Position numbers and translations under genes: made by a program. A stretch of 64,000 nucleotides of DNA, from the NCBI GenBank assembly GCA_030005635.1, contig JARUHP010000001.1, forward strand, positions 186,001-250,000. The letters are read 5' to 3'. The notes beneath the pieces are model-generated. The model was given only the letters and a program-made list of their open reading frames with translations, ran no database searches and had not been told where the DNA came from. Of the stretch, positions 9,942-20,310 are shown piece after piece. Source of the stretch: Deltaproteobacteria bacterium IMCC39146 (GTDB lineage Bacteria > Desulfobacterota > Desulfuromonadia > Desulfuromonadales > BM103). Each line of letters opens with the position of its first letter. Position 1 is the first letter of the stretch.

Positions 9942-10817
9942 ATGGCAAGTCTTAAAGACATTAAAAAACGAATAGGCACGGTCAAGAACACCCAGCAGAT
10001 CACCAAGGCCATGAAAATGGTTTCGGCGGCTAAACTGCGACGTGCTCAAGAGGCTGTTGTAGCGGCTCGTCCCTACGCAGACAAGATGGCTGACGTACTC
10101 TCCAGTCTGGCTTTGCGTGAAGACGCTGATAGCCATCCTTTGTTGGCAGAACGAGGCAAGGGTAAGGCTCTGGTTGTTCTGATCACAGGAGACCGTGGTC
10201 TTTGTGGTGGCTTCAACGTCAATATCTCCAAGGCCGCTGAACGGTTCATCCGTGAAAAACAAGAGGGCTTTGAGAGTTACGAGCTTTTGATCGTTGGGCG
10301 TAAGGGTAACGATTACCTCAAACGCCGTGCCGGTATGGATATCACCAAAGTTCATGAAAACCTGGTTGGTACTGGTCAGGTGACCTATCCGATTGGCGCT
10401 CTGCTTGGTCAAGAAGTCATTGAGCTCTACCGTAGCGGTGATTACGACAGCGTTTTTCTGGTTTACAACGCTTTCCAAAGTGCAATGACCCAGGTGCAGA
10501 CGGTTAAACAACTGTTGCCGATCGTACCGAAAGAAGTGGCTGAAGGTGCTTTGGTGGCAGATTATATCTACGAGCCGAACGCTACAGAAGTTTTGGATGA
10601 AATCCTGCCCAAGAATATTGAAGTGCAGATTTTTCGATCATTGCTAGAGTCCGCTGCTTCTGAGCACGGTGCCCGGATGACAGCTATGGATAGTGCCAGC
10701 AAGAACGCTTCGGAAATGATCGGCAAACTGACTCTGCAGTATAATCGCGCACGTCAGGCTTCTATTACCAAAGAACTGCTGGAGATCATCTCCGGTGCGG
10801 AATCAATTAAGTCTTAA
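9942..10817 (+). CDS. atpG: F0F1 ATP synthase subunit gamma
   Basis: 291 residues. Central rotor shaft of F1. The N-terminal coiled coil begins [20 protein letters not shown], the middle carries [12 protein letters not shown], and the C-terminal helix has the [16 protein letters not shown] signature. It follows atpA after 25 bases. The 68-base gap to atpD contains a GGAGG ribosome-binding site and no evident terminator. Confidence 0.98.
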   Translation: MASLKDIKKRIGTVKNTQQITKAMKMVSAAKLRRAQEAVVAARPYADKMADVLSSLALREDADSHPLLAERGKGKALVVLITGDRGLCGGFNVNISKAAERFIREKQEGFESYELLIVGRKGNDYLKRRAGMDITKVHENLVGTGQVTYPIGALLGQEVIELYRSGDYDSVFLVYNAFQSAMTQVQTVKQLLPIVPKEVAEGALVADYIYEPNATEVLDEILPKNIEVQIFRSLLESAASEHGARMTAMDSASKNASEMIGKLTLQYNRARQASITKELLEIISGAESIKS

Positions 10818-10867
10818 TTTACAGCGAATTATATACGAACACCCCACCCGCAACCCGGGAGGGCTGA

Positions 10868-12292
<1,425 letters not shown>

Positions 12293-12326
12293 TAAGAATA
12301 GTTCCGGCATAAAGGAATAAATAGGC

Positions 12327-12740
12327 ATGGCAGAAAAGCTTAAATTGGAAATGGTGACACCTTACAAGCGTGTGTTGTCGGAAGAGGTTGATGAAGTCAC
12401 CGCTCCTGGTACCGTCGGCGAGTTTGGTGTGCTTCCCGACCATACGTCCCTGCTGACGACCTTGAGGGTTGGAGAATTAACCTACAAGAAAGACGGCGAG
12501 ACGTTTCACATTGCAGTCAACTGGGGTTATGTGGAAGTTGAAGACAATGTTATGACCGTGCTGGTTGAAACAGCTGAGCCAGCTGATCAGATTGACGTAG
12601 AACGTGCCAAGGCAGCTCTCAGTCGCGCAGAGGAAGCACTCAAAAAGCTTACAAGCGAAGACAAAGAGTTTAAGATCATGGAGTGTGCTCTGGAACGGGC
12701 TCTGATTCGTGTTCAGGTGGCGAGCAAGAAACTCCACTGA
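12327..12740 (+). CDS. atpC: F0F1 ATP synthase subunit epsilon
   Basis: 137 residues. Small rotor subunit that couples gamma to the c-ring and inhibits ATP hydrolysis. The N-terminal beta-sandwich starts LKLEMVTPYKRVLSEEVDEV and includes TVGEFGVLPDHTSLLTTL. The C-terminal helices start at about residue 90. It is the last gene of the operon and is followed by a strong terminator. atpI, atpB and atpE are absent from the window, so the F0 a and c subunits must be encoded elsewhere. Confidence 0.97.
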   Translation: MAEKLKLEMVTPYKRVLSEEVDEVTAPGTVGEFGVLPDHTSLLTTLRVGELTYKKDGETFHIAVNWGYVEVEDNVMTVLVETAEPADQIDVERAKAALSRAEEALKKLTSEDKEFKIMECALERALIRVQVASKKLH

Positions 12741-12761
12741 TGCTAAATTGAAAGAAAGCAT

Positions 12762-12792
12762 AAAGGGCGACTCTTACGAGTCGCCCTTTTTC
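12762..12792 (+). terminator. Rho-independent terminator after atpC
   Basis: Perfect 12-bp stem AAAGGGCGACTC/GAGTCGCCCTTT with a four-base loop (TTAC), followed by a run of T. It closes the ATP synthase operon. Confidence 0.95.
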
Positions 12793-13118
12793 GTTTATGC
12801 TTGTCAGCTTGCGAATTATTGGTGCCTTGCTCGTTGACCGCATGCTGCAAAGGAGCTTCACAACAGGGGTGTTCAGAAAAGGCCTCTTGCTGGCCCCGAG
12901 AGACACGTTACAAGAAAAACCTTGCTACGCCACATAAAACAAAAAAACGTTGATTGTGGCGCAAATACGGAAGCCTTTTTCGAGCAAGCCCCAGGATTTT
13001 CCTTTCTTGCGTTTTCCTTCGGCGTTGATTAATTTGTTAGCTGCTTTTGCCCTAATTATGCGAGCTAGGCTTCTCTTGTGTTTTAACTTACTCGGTCTAT
13101 AGACCTTTTTGGTTCTTT
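12793..13118. other. AT-rich intergenic region, no gene seen
   Basis: 326 bases between the atpC terminator and the convergent TauE/SafE gene. No plausible ORF or RNA gene was recognised. The only structure noticed is a perfect 12-bp palindrome GGTCTATAGACC at 13094-13105 followed by TTTTT. It has no loop and is a poor terminator. Confidence 0.5.
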
Positions 13119-13892
13119 TTATGTGAGGTACATTTCAATAAAGAAGTAAAAAGTAATTCCACAGCTAACCACAACAATAAAGGACCGTATATGTTTTTGA
13201 GAAAGCTTTCGGGAAACATGAGCGGCAACATAGCCACCCACTAAGGTACCAAGTAAAACACTAATGCCCTCATGCCATGCAATGACTCCATTGTAAATAA
13301 ATAGAACAATCGCGATCAGCGATATGGCTGATGAAACAATGAGTTTCAGACCATTCATAGTGTTAATGTTCGAATAACCTGCCAGTGCCAGATAACTGAG
13401 AACAATTATCCCTAACCCAGCATTAAAAAACCCACCATAGACACATATCCCTAGCAGCAGGAAAATCAACAATAAACGGCCTAGTGCAGAGGCATGTTGG
13501 TGATATGAAGCGAACTGTTTCAATGTACTATTAAGTTTCCCTCCAAAAATAAAAAGTAGCGTTGCAAATAATAGTAGCCAGGGAATGATTTCACGAAATA
13601 GGGATTCTGGAGTCTGCAGAAGCAACCAGGCGCCAGCGATACCCCCCGTTAGGCTAAGCAGAATTATGATCGGCAAGTCTCTCTTGTGCGCATAAAGATC
13701 TTTTCGGAACGCATAAGCGCCGCTCAAATAACCAGCACAGGATGCAAAAGTATTTGTTGCATTGGCACTAATCGGAGGGACACCAAAAAAAAGCAGAGCA
13801 GGAAAGGTTATGAAACTTCCACCTCCGGCGATCGAGTTAAGAATCCCTGCAAAAAAACCTGCAGTAAAAAGTGAGAATAATTTAAAAAGCAA
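13119..13892 (-). CDS. Sulfite exporter TauE/SafE family permease
   Basis: 257 residues, almost entirely hydrophobic with about eight predicted membrane helices. The N-terminal motif NSIAGGGSFITFPALLF is characteristic of TauE/SafE (DUF81) proteins. Members are linked to export of sulfite, sulfoacetate or other anions, and the substrate cannot be told from sequence. The gene and its flanks are visibly AT-richer than the neighbouring ATP synthase genes, with many A/T-ending codons, which may reflect transfer. It stands alone between the ATP synthase operon and a minus-strand TIM-barrel gene. Confidence 0.88.
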   Translation of the reverse strand: MLFKLFSLFTAGFFAGILNSIAGGGSFITFPALLFFGVPPISANATNTFASCAGYLSGAYAFRKDLYAHKRDLPIIILLSLTGGIAGAWLLLQTPESLFREIIPWLLLFATLLFIFGGKLNSTLKQFASYHQHASALGRLLLIFLLLGICVYGGFFNAGLGIIVLSYLALAGYSNINTMNGLKLIVSSAISLIAIVLFIYNGVIAWHEGISVLLGTLVGGYVAAHVSRKLSQKHIRSFIVVVSCGITFYFFIEMYLT

Positions 13893-13983
13893 ATTAATAA
13901 GAATCCAGTAAACCTCAAGTATTCTAGTGTGTTCCAGTTTTTTGCTTAGCTAACAAACCAAGTTAAGCGGGCTGGAGTTGGCT

Positions 13984-14760
13984 TTAGACTGCAAGCAGCT
14001 TGTTGACCTGATGCAACGAACGTTTGAGGTGCTCTTCGCTGTGCGCTTCGAGGGTCATGCTGGGGAGCGACGGCATGCTGCGCAGTTTGGTCTGTAACGG
14101 TGAGAAGTCTATCGTGCCCTCACCTACGGGCAGATGTTGATCCGAGAAGCCGTGGTTATCATGCAGGTGCAGGTGCAGAAGGCGTGGGCCAATCGCATCG
14201 AGCCATTCTGTCATGTTGGTTTTGCCGAACAGGTGCCAATGCCCGGCGTCAAAGCAGTGACCAAACCATTCTGAATCAATTTCATCCACAAGTTGTACGA
14301 GCAGGTCGGGCGCTTCTTCGTAGATGTTCTCAATGGCCAAACGACATCCGCTGGCTGAGGCCTTGTCAACAAGGGGCAGTAAGAACTCCTTTGCATGAGC
14401 CAACCAGACCTGTTGGAGGTTCGGGTAACGCCACTTATCGACACCCGGATGAATAACCATCAGGTGAGCGTTAAGACGTCCAGCCGCAGTAAGAGCTTGG
14501 GTCAGCCGTTGCATGGTTGCCTGGCGGATAAGTGGATCGAGGGCGCCGGGATTGAGATCGAAAAATGGCGCATGAAGGGTTGGTCTGATCTGAGCTGCAG
14601 CAAGTTTTTGACTGGCCTGATCGAGGAGGTCTTCATCCAGAGGGTCGAACTCGGGGCCCTTGATGGCTATTTCCGGAGCGAGTTCAAGCTCAAGGACCAG
14701 GTCGAGATAAGTTGTGATCTGTGCCCAAGGGATATGGGCTCCAAGGCGAGGAAAGGTCAC
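13984..14760 (-). CDS. Sugar-phosphate isomerase/epimerase-like TIM-barrel protein
   Basis: 258 residues. The fold of xylose isomerase/endonuclease IV-like barrels is suggested by ordered metal-ligand motifs: LHAPFFDLNPG, VIHPGVDKW, LAIENIYEE, HCFDAGHWH, LHLHDNHG and TLEAHSEEH. In this superfamily these place His, Glu and Asp around a divalent metal at the barrel mouth. The substrate is unknown. It ends four bases inside the start side of the damaged channel gene (ATGA-type overlap at 14757-14760), so the two were once translationally coupled. Confidence 0.85.
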   Translation of the reverse strand: MTFPRLGAHIPWAQITTYLDLVLELELAPEIAIKGPEFDPLDEDLLDQASQKLAAAQIRPTLHAPFFDLNPGALDPLIRQATMQRLTQALTAAGRLNAHLMVIHPGVDKWRYPNLQQVWLAHAKEFLLPLVDKASASGCRLAIENIYEEAPDLLVQLVDEIDSEWFGHCFDAGHWHLFGKTNMTEWLDAIGPRLLHLHLHDNHGFSDQHLPVGEGTIDFSPLQTKLRSMPSLPSMTLEAHSEEHLKRSLHQVNKLLAV

Positions 14761-15763
14761 TGCTGTAAGCCTCCGGCTATCCTTTCCAACTTATCGATTG
14801 CGGACCGTTCACCAAAGGTGATCAACGCGGAATTGGGTTCGATTAGGGTATAAGGGGGTGGGTTAAAGGTCATTTCATTATCGGTAAGTTTAATGCCCGC
14901 AAAGATGATGCCCATACTTTGCTTGATCCCTGAGTCAACGAGAGACTTACCGGCAATTTCAGAATTTGGATGAATGGCGATTTCCTCGATCTGCAACTCA
15001 AGGTTTTCACTTGCCGTGGCGATCTCGATGAAATCGACAACAGACGGACGCAGAATTGCCTGGGCCATACGACTGGCGCCAATGGTATAGGGTGAAATAA
15101 CCTTGCTTGCTCCCGCCCGCATCAACTTCTTCTCGGAACCCTCTTCTCCAGCACGGGCCAGAATGAAAAGCTTGGGATTAAGACCGCGTGCAGTCAGGGT
15201 GATATAAACATTGTCAGTATCGGAGGTCACGGCAGTTATCAAACCGAGAGCATGATCAATCCCGGCAGATTGCAGCGTCTCGTCGTCGGTAGCGTCACCT
15301 TCAACGAACATAAAGCCCTCGCGTTCCACGCGTTCGACCAACTTCGGATCTTTTTCGACAACGACAAAGGGTAAAGGTCGAGAATGAAATTCTCGGCAGA
15401 TCAGATGGCCAATTCGACCGAAACCACAGATGATGTAGTGATCTCTGAGTTTGCTGATACGGCTTTCCAATTTCTTCCTCCCAAGTATTTTTCGTAGCTG
15501 GCCTTCAAGTGTGAATTGAAGCAGGCTGCTGAGGGTGTAGGCGATCATGCCTGTGCCGCTAATAATCAGAACGATGGTGAACAATTTGCCGTGATCTGAT
15601 AAGGGCTAAACCTCTTTAAACCGACAGTTGCCAGGGTAATGACAGTCATGTAGAGGGAATCAAAGAGCGACCAGTCTTCGACTATGGAATAGCCAAAAGT
15701 GCCGATTGCGATGATCGAAACAAGAGCGACAATAGAGAAGCGTAGATGTCTTAATGGGTCCAT
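14757..15763 (-). pseudogene. Potassium channel with TrkA-N (RCK) domain, disrupted by a frameshift and a stop
   Basis: Two frames together make one Kch/MthK-like protein. The first (15763 to 15566) gives the N-terminal helix, pore helix and TVITLATVG of the selectivity filter, then leaves frame. The second (usable from about 15600 to 14757) gives PLSDHGKLFTIVLIISGTG, the second membrane helix, then the RCK domain with IICGFGRIGHLICREF and a TrkA-C domain. Restoring one T in the run after GGT would read GFKEV, directly followed by an in-frame TAG. So the break is a one-base loss plus a nonsense codon. The second frame has no ATG, only TTG at 15584. A sequencing error could explain the first lesion but not both. 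Confidence 0.8.
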
Positions 15764-15860
15764 ACTTTAACCTCAAGGAAAGCTTAAGGGATGATAATCA
15801 TGCATAGAATAAAAGGCAAGCAGTTAAGTGGCTTAGGATTGTTTGTGTAAGAGAAAGAAC

Positions 15861-15888
15861 TTGACAATCCGTGTATACTGTATACAAT
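15861..15888 (+). promoter_or_regulatory. Promoter of the GntR/FCD gene with embedded operator
   Basis: TTGACA at 15861-15866 and TACAAT at 15883-15888, spaced by 16 bases, form a good sigma-70 promoter. The palindrome GTATAC-T-GTATAC (15873-15885) fills the spacer and overlaps the -10 box. A protein bound there would block RNA polymerase. Its position 34 bases before the regulator start suggests autorepression. Confidence 0.7.
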
Positions 15889-15919
15889 TTGTCAAAGCCT
15901 AATAGAACGGAGTTTCCCT

Positions 15920-16618
15920 GTGCGTAGAAAACAGATTCAAAGACACCAGACCTTACGAGAAAAAATCCTTGAGACGATTCGGGATGCCATCCTCAAGGGA
16001 ACAATGAAGCCGGGTGAACGTGTCTCTGAACCGGATCTGGCTGAACGATTCGGTATCAGTAGAACTCCGATCAGGGAGGCCTTCAGGCAACTTGAATCTG
16101 AGGGTTATCTTGTGGTAATTCCACGCAAAGGGGCCGTTGTTGCTTCTTTGTCGGAGCGGGATGTGGAAGAGTTTTATGCCATTAAGATCATTCTCGAAGG
16201 CTTTGCCGCAAAGATGGCAGCAGAGAACCTTACCGAGAAGGATATTGACCGACTCGAAGCGATTAATGAACGACTGCAGAAGCTCGCAGGTGAAGGTGAC
16301 GTTAAGAGTTTCTTCCGGGTGCATGATGAGTTTCATGATCTTTTTATCAAGGCCGCCGGAAACGACAAACTTTACGATATGATCAATCAGTTGGTGGTGA
16401 AGTTCCAGCGTCTCCGCCTGGCTTCTCTTTCGCAACCCGGGCGCATGGAAATATCGGTGGAAGAGCATCGGAATATGATCGAGGCATTCAAGAACCATGA
16501 TGGCGAGCGAGCAGACAGCCTGGTGCGCCACACTGCAACAATCGGTGCAGATGTCTTGATAAAAAGTATGTCTGACGCAGAAACCGCTGCAAGGAAGACA
16601 AAACCAGCGGTGGCATAG
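15920..16618 (+). CDS. GntR family transcriptional regulator, FadR/FCD subfamily
   Basis: 232 residues. The N-terminal winged helix (about residues 12-75) contains LREKILETIRDAILKG and LAERFGISRTPIREAFRQLE, the GntR helix-turn-helix. The C-terminal FCD ligand domain (about 85-215) keeps likely metal ligands in VHDEFHDLF, VEEHRNMIEA and VRHTATIG. It starts with GTG at 15920, with ACGGAG upstream. The promoter holds a GTATAC-N-GTATAC palindrome that also lies upstream of the ATP synthase and sfrBA operons, so it may regulate energy metabolism in response to an organic acid. The ligand is unknown. A strong terminator follows. Confidence 0.93.
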   Translation: MRRKQIQRHQTLREKILETIRDAILKGTMKPGERVSEPDLAERFGISRTPIREAFRQLESEGYLVVIPRKGAVVASLSERDVEEFYAIKIILEGFAAKMAAENLTEKDIDRLEAINERLQKLAGEGDVKSFFRVHDEFHDLFIKAAGNDKLYDMINQLVVKFQRLRLASLSQPGRMEISVEEHRNMIEAFKNHDGERADSLVRHTATIGADVLIKSMSDAETAARKTKPAVA

Positions 16619-16660
16619 AAGAATACAATGCAGGCAATCGCGTGTGATTCATGTGAGCAT

Positions 16661-16693
16661 AAAAAGGCCCGTCCGCTTGGACGGGCCTTTTTA
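16661..16693. terminator. Rho-independent terminator, probably bidirectional
   Basis: 14-bp stem AAAAAGGCCCGTCC/GGACGGGCCTTTTT with a GCTT loop. The A and T runs on both sides suit the converging GntR gene and ABC permease gene. Confidence 0.93.
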
Positions 16694-16738
16694 TGTTGAT
16701 GGAAAAAGGAGAGTCGCGGATTTATACGTATGGAAAGA

Positions 16739-17527
16739 TTAATTACGCAAACGATAGCTGCGTGCAATCAGAATGGCGGCCCAGGCGAAAAGCCCGAGAG
16801 CCATAGCCGTTACGGTACAGAAGGAGACGACAAAGGAAAGGTCGCCGACGCCGAGAATTGCGTAACGGAAACCGTCTATCAGGTAGAAAAGTGGGTTGAG
16901 GTGAGAAAGCTTGGCCCAGAGTGGCGGCAAGATGGAGATCGGGTAAAAAACGCCGCCGAGATAGATCAGGGGTAGAATGATAAAGTTGGTGTACATCGAC
17001 AGCGTATCGAAGTTGTCTGCATAGACCGCAGCGATAATGCCGAACTGGGCAAAGAGGAAACTGGCGAGGCAAGCTAAGGCGATCGCTGCAAAAGGGTGCG
17101 CCCAGGGCAGCGTGGCAAAAAGGCAGGAGATTAGCCAGACCACAAGGCCTACAGCCAGCCCGCGCAACATGGCGGCCAAGGTGTAAGCCATGATGAACTG
17201 GGTCGGGGTGACTGGAGTAACCAGAAGGTCGACTATGCTGCCAAGGTAGCGCGACATGAAGAGTGATGAGGCCACGTTGGCGAAAGAGTTATTGATGATG
17301 CCCATCAGGATCAGGCCCGGGATGACAAACTGGGCATAACTGAACCCTTCGAGTACGCTGATGCGTTCACCAAGGGTTGCTCCGAAGATAAAAAGATAAA
17401 GCGAAGCGGTGATAACCGGCGTGACCAGGGTCTGGGATGCAACGCGCAGGAAACGGCGAATTTCCTTTTTCAGAAGAGTGTAAAAAGGCAGCCAGGAGTG
17501 GTATGTGTTGTCGCTCTGTTGATTCAT
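16739..17527 (-). CDS. ABC-2 type transporter permease
   Basis: 262 residues with about six membrane helices, of the YadH/NodJ-like ABC-2 export permease family. The segment LIYLGGVFYPISILPPLWAKLSHLNPLFY is the usual C-terminal ABC-2 motif region. It forms an exporter with the ATPase encoded just upstream on the same strand, whose stop overlaps its start by four bases. The substrate cannot be assigned (lipid, polysaccharide or drug exporters share this form). Confidence 0.92.
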   Translation of the reverse strand: MNQQSDNTYHSWLPFYTLLKKEIRRFLRVASQTLVTPVITASLYLFIFGATLGERISVLEGFSYAQFVIPGLILMGIINNSFANVASSLFMSRYLGSIVDLLVTPVTPTQFIMAYTLAAMLRGLAVGLVVWLISCLFATLPWAHPFAAIALACLASFLFAQFGIIAAVYADNFDTLSMYTNFIILPLIYLGGVFYPISILPPLWAKLSHLNPLFYLIDGFRYAILGVGDLSFVVSFCTVTAMALGLFAWAAILIARSYRLRN

Positions 17528-18450
17528 GGCTCTACCCTGCCCGCCTTGGTCATTTGCAGAAAAATTTCTTCGAGCCCGGCACTTCTGGTTTCGATATCGG
17601 CGATTGACAGGCCGATCTCACAGAGTCGTTGCAAAAGGTCGCCGGTCGGCTGACTGGCCGACAAGGTTAGTTGCAAAAGAGTGCCCGTTTTATCGAGGTC
17701 TGTGGCTTGGCAACAGAGATTTTCGGGCGCTTGCGTAATCGGTTCCTGCAGGTGTACGATGATCGTGCGAGTGCCGAGTTCCTGTAGCAGTGTCTTGGTT
17801 GATTCGAGCGCGATGACCTTGCCATGGTTCATGATGGCGAGGCGATCGCACATCTGTTCGGCCTCTTCCAGGTAATGTGTGGTCAGGAGGATGGTCGTCC
17901 CCTGCTGGTTGATCTCACGCACAAAATCCCAGAGTGTGTGGCGAAGTTCCACGTCAACACCGGCGGTCGGTTCATCAAGGATGAGCAGTCGGGGTTTGTG
18001 AATCAGCGCTTTGGCGATCATGAAACGGCGCTTCATCCCTCCGGAGAGTTTAATCATCACTTTGTGCAGGTGTGGCTTAAGACCCAGTCGGTCGATTAAC
18101 TGCAGCCGCCAGGCTTCATCATCACGAAAGCCGTAATAGCCGGCGTGAAGTCTCAGGGCCTGGTCGATGGTGAAGAAATTGTCGATGACAATTTCCTGAT
18201 GCATAACGCCAACCATGCGTCGGGTGGTGCGGTAGTCCTTCTGGTTGTCTGCCCCGAAGATCTCAATGGAACCGCTGCCGATGCGCGAGACACCACCGAT
18301 CATGTTGATGGCCGTGCTTTTACCGGCACCGTTAGGGCCGAGCAGACCGAATATTTCTCCGGGCTCAATCGTAAACGAGATGTCGTTGACGGCGATGGCA
18401 CCGTCGAACTCTTTGGAGAGGTTATGAATGGCAAGGGCTGGTATCGTCAT
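17524..18450 (-). CDS. ABC transporter ATP-binding protein of the ABC-2 exporter
   Basis: 308 residues from the ATG at 18450. The Walker A motif GLLGPNGAGKSTAINM, signature LSGGMKRR, Walker B LLILDEPTAGVD and switch histidine in LLTTHYLEEAEQ are all present. A C-terminal extension of about 90 residues is typical of YadG/DrrA-like exporters. A longer frame starts at TTG 18489, but that TTG belongs to a TTGACA box. A promoter there (TTGACA-N17-CATAAC) would put the transcript start very close to the ATG. The permease gene follows. Confidence 0.93.
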   Translation of the reverse strand: MTIPALAIHNLSKEFDGAIAVNDISFTIEPGEIFGLLGPNGAGKSTAINMIGGVSRIGSGSIEIFGADNQKDYRTTRRMVGVMHQEIVIDNFFTIDQALRLHAGYYGFRDDEAWRLQLIDRLGLKPHLHKVMIKLSGGMKRRFMIAKALIHKPRLLILDEPTAGVDVELRHTLWDFVREINQQGTTILLTTHYLEEAEQMCDRLAIMNHGKVIALESTKTLLQELGTRTIIVHLQEPITQAPENLCCQATDLDKTGTLLQLTLSASQPTGDLLQRLCEIGLSIADIETRSAGLEEIFLQMTKAGRVEP

Positions 18451-18615
18451 AGAGTTTAAAGTTATGCCGATGCAAAGGGCGATTGTCAAGGCTTGTCATC
18501 TGCTGCGATTGACATAGCCCCTTGCTGGGGGTAATTATAGTAAATAATTGAATGTTCAGGAAAACACGGCAAAGGGTCGCGTTATCGAAAATTCAACAAC
18601 GAGAGGGTATCACTC

Positions 18616-19461
18616 ATGTCAGGTGTAAGTCGTCTTTTGATCTTGTTGCTCGGCCTGCTGTTAACGGCAGGCTCGGTTTGTGCGGAACTCGAAACAAAGC
18701 TGGTCAAACGTCACCCCCTTGGCAAGCAACCGGTCGATGTTGCCCAGAGCGTCAGTGACGGGCGTGTCTTTGTTCTCCTTGAAACAGGAGAGGTCCAGAT
18801 TTTCTCTGCTGACGGTCAGGCGCAAGATCTCTTCAAGGTTGGAGCGGGTGTCACCAGTCTGGAAGTTTCCCCGGACGGGCAGACGCTTTACCTGGGTAAC
18901 AGCAATAGCAACGAATTACAGATTCTTACCCTTGCTTATGTACAGAAGCTTCCCGTTGGTACGTCTGCTGTAAAGGGGGATGCGAATGCGCCGGTAACCA
19001 TTATCCTCTTCGACGATTTCCAATGCCCCTACTGCGCAAAACTGGTGCCGACTTTGAATCAGGTGATGGCGGCCTATCCCAAGCAGGTCAAAGTGGTGTT
19101 CAAGCATTTTCCTTTAAGCATGCACAAGTTTGCGCAGAAGGCCGCCGTTGCCAGCATTGCTGCACGCAATCAGGGCAAGTTCTGGCCTTTACATGATCAG
19201 CTGTTTGCCAATTACAACAAGCTGAATGATGCAAAAATTCGAGAACTGGCCGAAGCGGTCGGCCTCGATATGGCGCGTTTTGACCAGGATATTGCGAACC
19301 CTGCTCTTCTCCAGGAAGTGAACAACGATATGCAGTTGGGTGTTGAAGCAGGCGTTCGAGGGACCCCTGCTGCGTATATCAACGGACGCCAGTTGAAAGA
19401 TCGTAGCATTAAAGGTTTCAAGCAGATGATTGATGCGGAACTGGGAAAAGCCGCCAAGTAA
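18616..19461 (+). CDS. DsbA-family thiol-disulfide protein with N-terminal beta-propeller-like segment
   Basis: 281 residues, periplasmic by its signal peptide (cleavage likely after VCA at about residue 23). Residues 30-115 show two to three short beta-propeller-like repeats (RVFVLLETGEVQIFSADG and SLEVSPDGQTLYLG). From about 120 a thioredoxin-fold domain carries the redox motif CPYC in FDDFQCPYCAKLVPTLN, the cis-proline region GVRGTPAAYINGRQL and the usual helical insertion. This is the DsbA/DsbG-like family of disulfide oxidases or isomerases, and which activity it has is not clear. The fused propeller piece is less usual. A terminator follows. Confidence 0.9.
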   Translation: MSGVSRLLILLLGLLLTAGSVCAELETKLVKRHPLGKQPVDVAQSVSDGRVFVLLETGEVQIFSADGQAQDLFKVGAGVTSLEVSPDGQTLYLGNSNSNELQILTLAYVQKLPVGTSAVKGDANAPVTIILFDDFQCPYCAKLVPTLNQVMAAYPKQVKVVFKHFPLSMHKFAQKAAVASIAARNQGKFWPLHDQLFANYNKLNDAKIRELAEAVGLDMARFDQDIANPALLQEVNNDMQLGVEAGVRGTPAAYINGRQLKDRSIKGFKQMIDAELGKAAK

Positions 19462-19483
19462 CTCTTCTTTCTTTACTTCAATG

Positions 19484-19530
19484 AAAAAGGCGGCCCTGCT
19501 CTATTATTGCGGGGTCGCCTTTTGTTTTTT
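19484..19530. terminator. Rho-independent terminator between the DsbA-like gene and tatC
   Basis: Stem AAAAGGCGGCCCTGC paired with GCGGGGTCGCCTTTT, with two imperfect pairs and a loop of about nine bases, then a T run. It serves the plus-strand gene and perhaps also tatC in the opposite direction. Confidence 0.85.
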
Positions 19531-19548
19531 TAAAACGGAGCAGGGTCT

Positions 19549-20310
19549 TTACGCCTCGGTTTTTTGATCTGCTTCGTCATCGGTTTCACGACGCTTGCCA
19601 AACAGTCGTGCGATGATAATACCGATTTCGTAGAGGATGATGAAGGGCAAGGCCAGAGCTGTTTGTGAAAAGACATCCGGTGGCGTAAGCATGGCACCGG
19701 TCAAGAACGCAGCAAGGAGAGCGAACTTGCGATTACGGGCGAGGAACTTGTGGTCAACGATGCCCATGCGGGCCAGAAAGAAAATCACCACCGGCAACTC
19801 AAAAACCAGTCCAAAGGCAAGTAGGAGTTTGCTCGATAAGGACAGGTAGGAACCCATGGAGAGCATGGCGCTGATTTCACCACTGCCGGTGCCGTACTCG
19901 ATAAGCACCTTGAAACCCATGGGGAAGACGTAGTTGAAGCCGAAAAAAGCGCCGCAGGCGAAACAGAAAGAGCTTGCCAGCACAAAGGGGAAAACGTAGC
20001 GCTTTTCGTTTGAATAAAGGCCCGGTGCGATAAAGGACCAGATTTGCCAGAAGATCACCGGCATGGAGACGAGCAGACCGGCCAGAGCGCCAATTTTCAG
20101 GTAAGTAAAAAAGGGTTCGGTTGCCGTGATGAAGACCAGAGAGGCTCCCTCCGGCAACGCCTGGCGAACCGGGTCGGCGATCAGGTTGAAGAGTTGTTCT
20201 GAAAATGAATAGCAGACCAGGAAGGCCACCAGCCAGGAAACGCCGGCTATAATCAGCTTGCGGCGTAACTCCTCTAGGTGAGTGGTCAACGGCATCTGTT
20301 GATCACTCAT
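19549..20310 (-). CDS. tatC: Twin-arginine translocase subunit TatC
   Basis: 253 residues from the ATG at 20310. Six-helix core of the Tat receptor for folded proteins. The start [19 protein letters not shown] is the standard TatC N-terminus, so the longer frame beginning 11 codons earlier was rejected. Other family features are [10 protein letters not shown], the [20 protein letters not shown] loop and [15 protein letters not shown]. It overlaps the end of the upstream tatA/B-type gene by eight bases, indicating translational coupling. Confidence 0.96.
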   Translation of the reverse strand: MSDQQMPLTTHLEELRRKLIIAGVSWLVAFLVCYSFSEQLFNLIADPVRQALPEGASLVFITATEPFFTYLKIGALAGLLVSMPVIFWQIWSFIAPGLYSNEKRYVFPFVLASSFCFACGAFFGFNYVFPMGFKVLIEYGTGSGEISAMLSMGSYLSLSSKLLLAFGLVFELPVVIFFLARMGIVDHKFLARNRKFALLAAFLTGAMLTPPDVFSQTALALPFIILYEIGIIIARLFGKRRETDDEADQKTEA

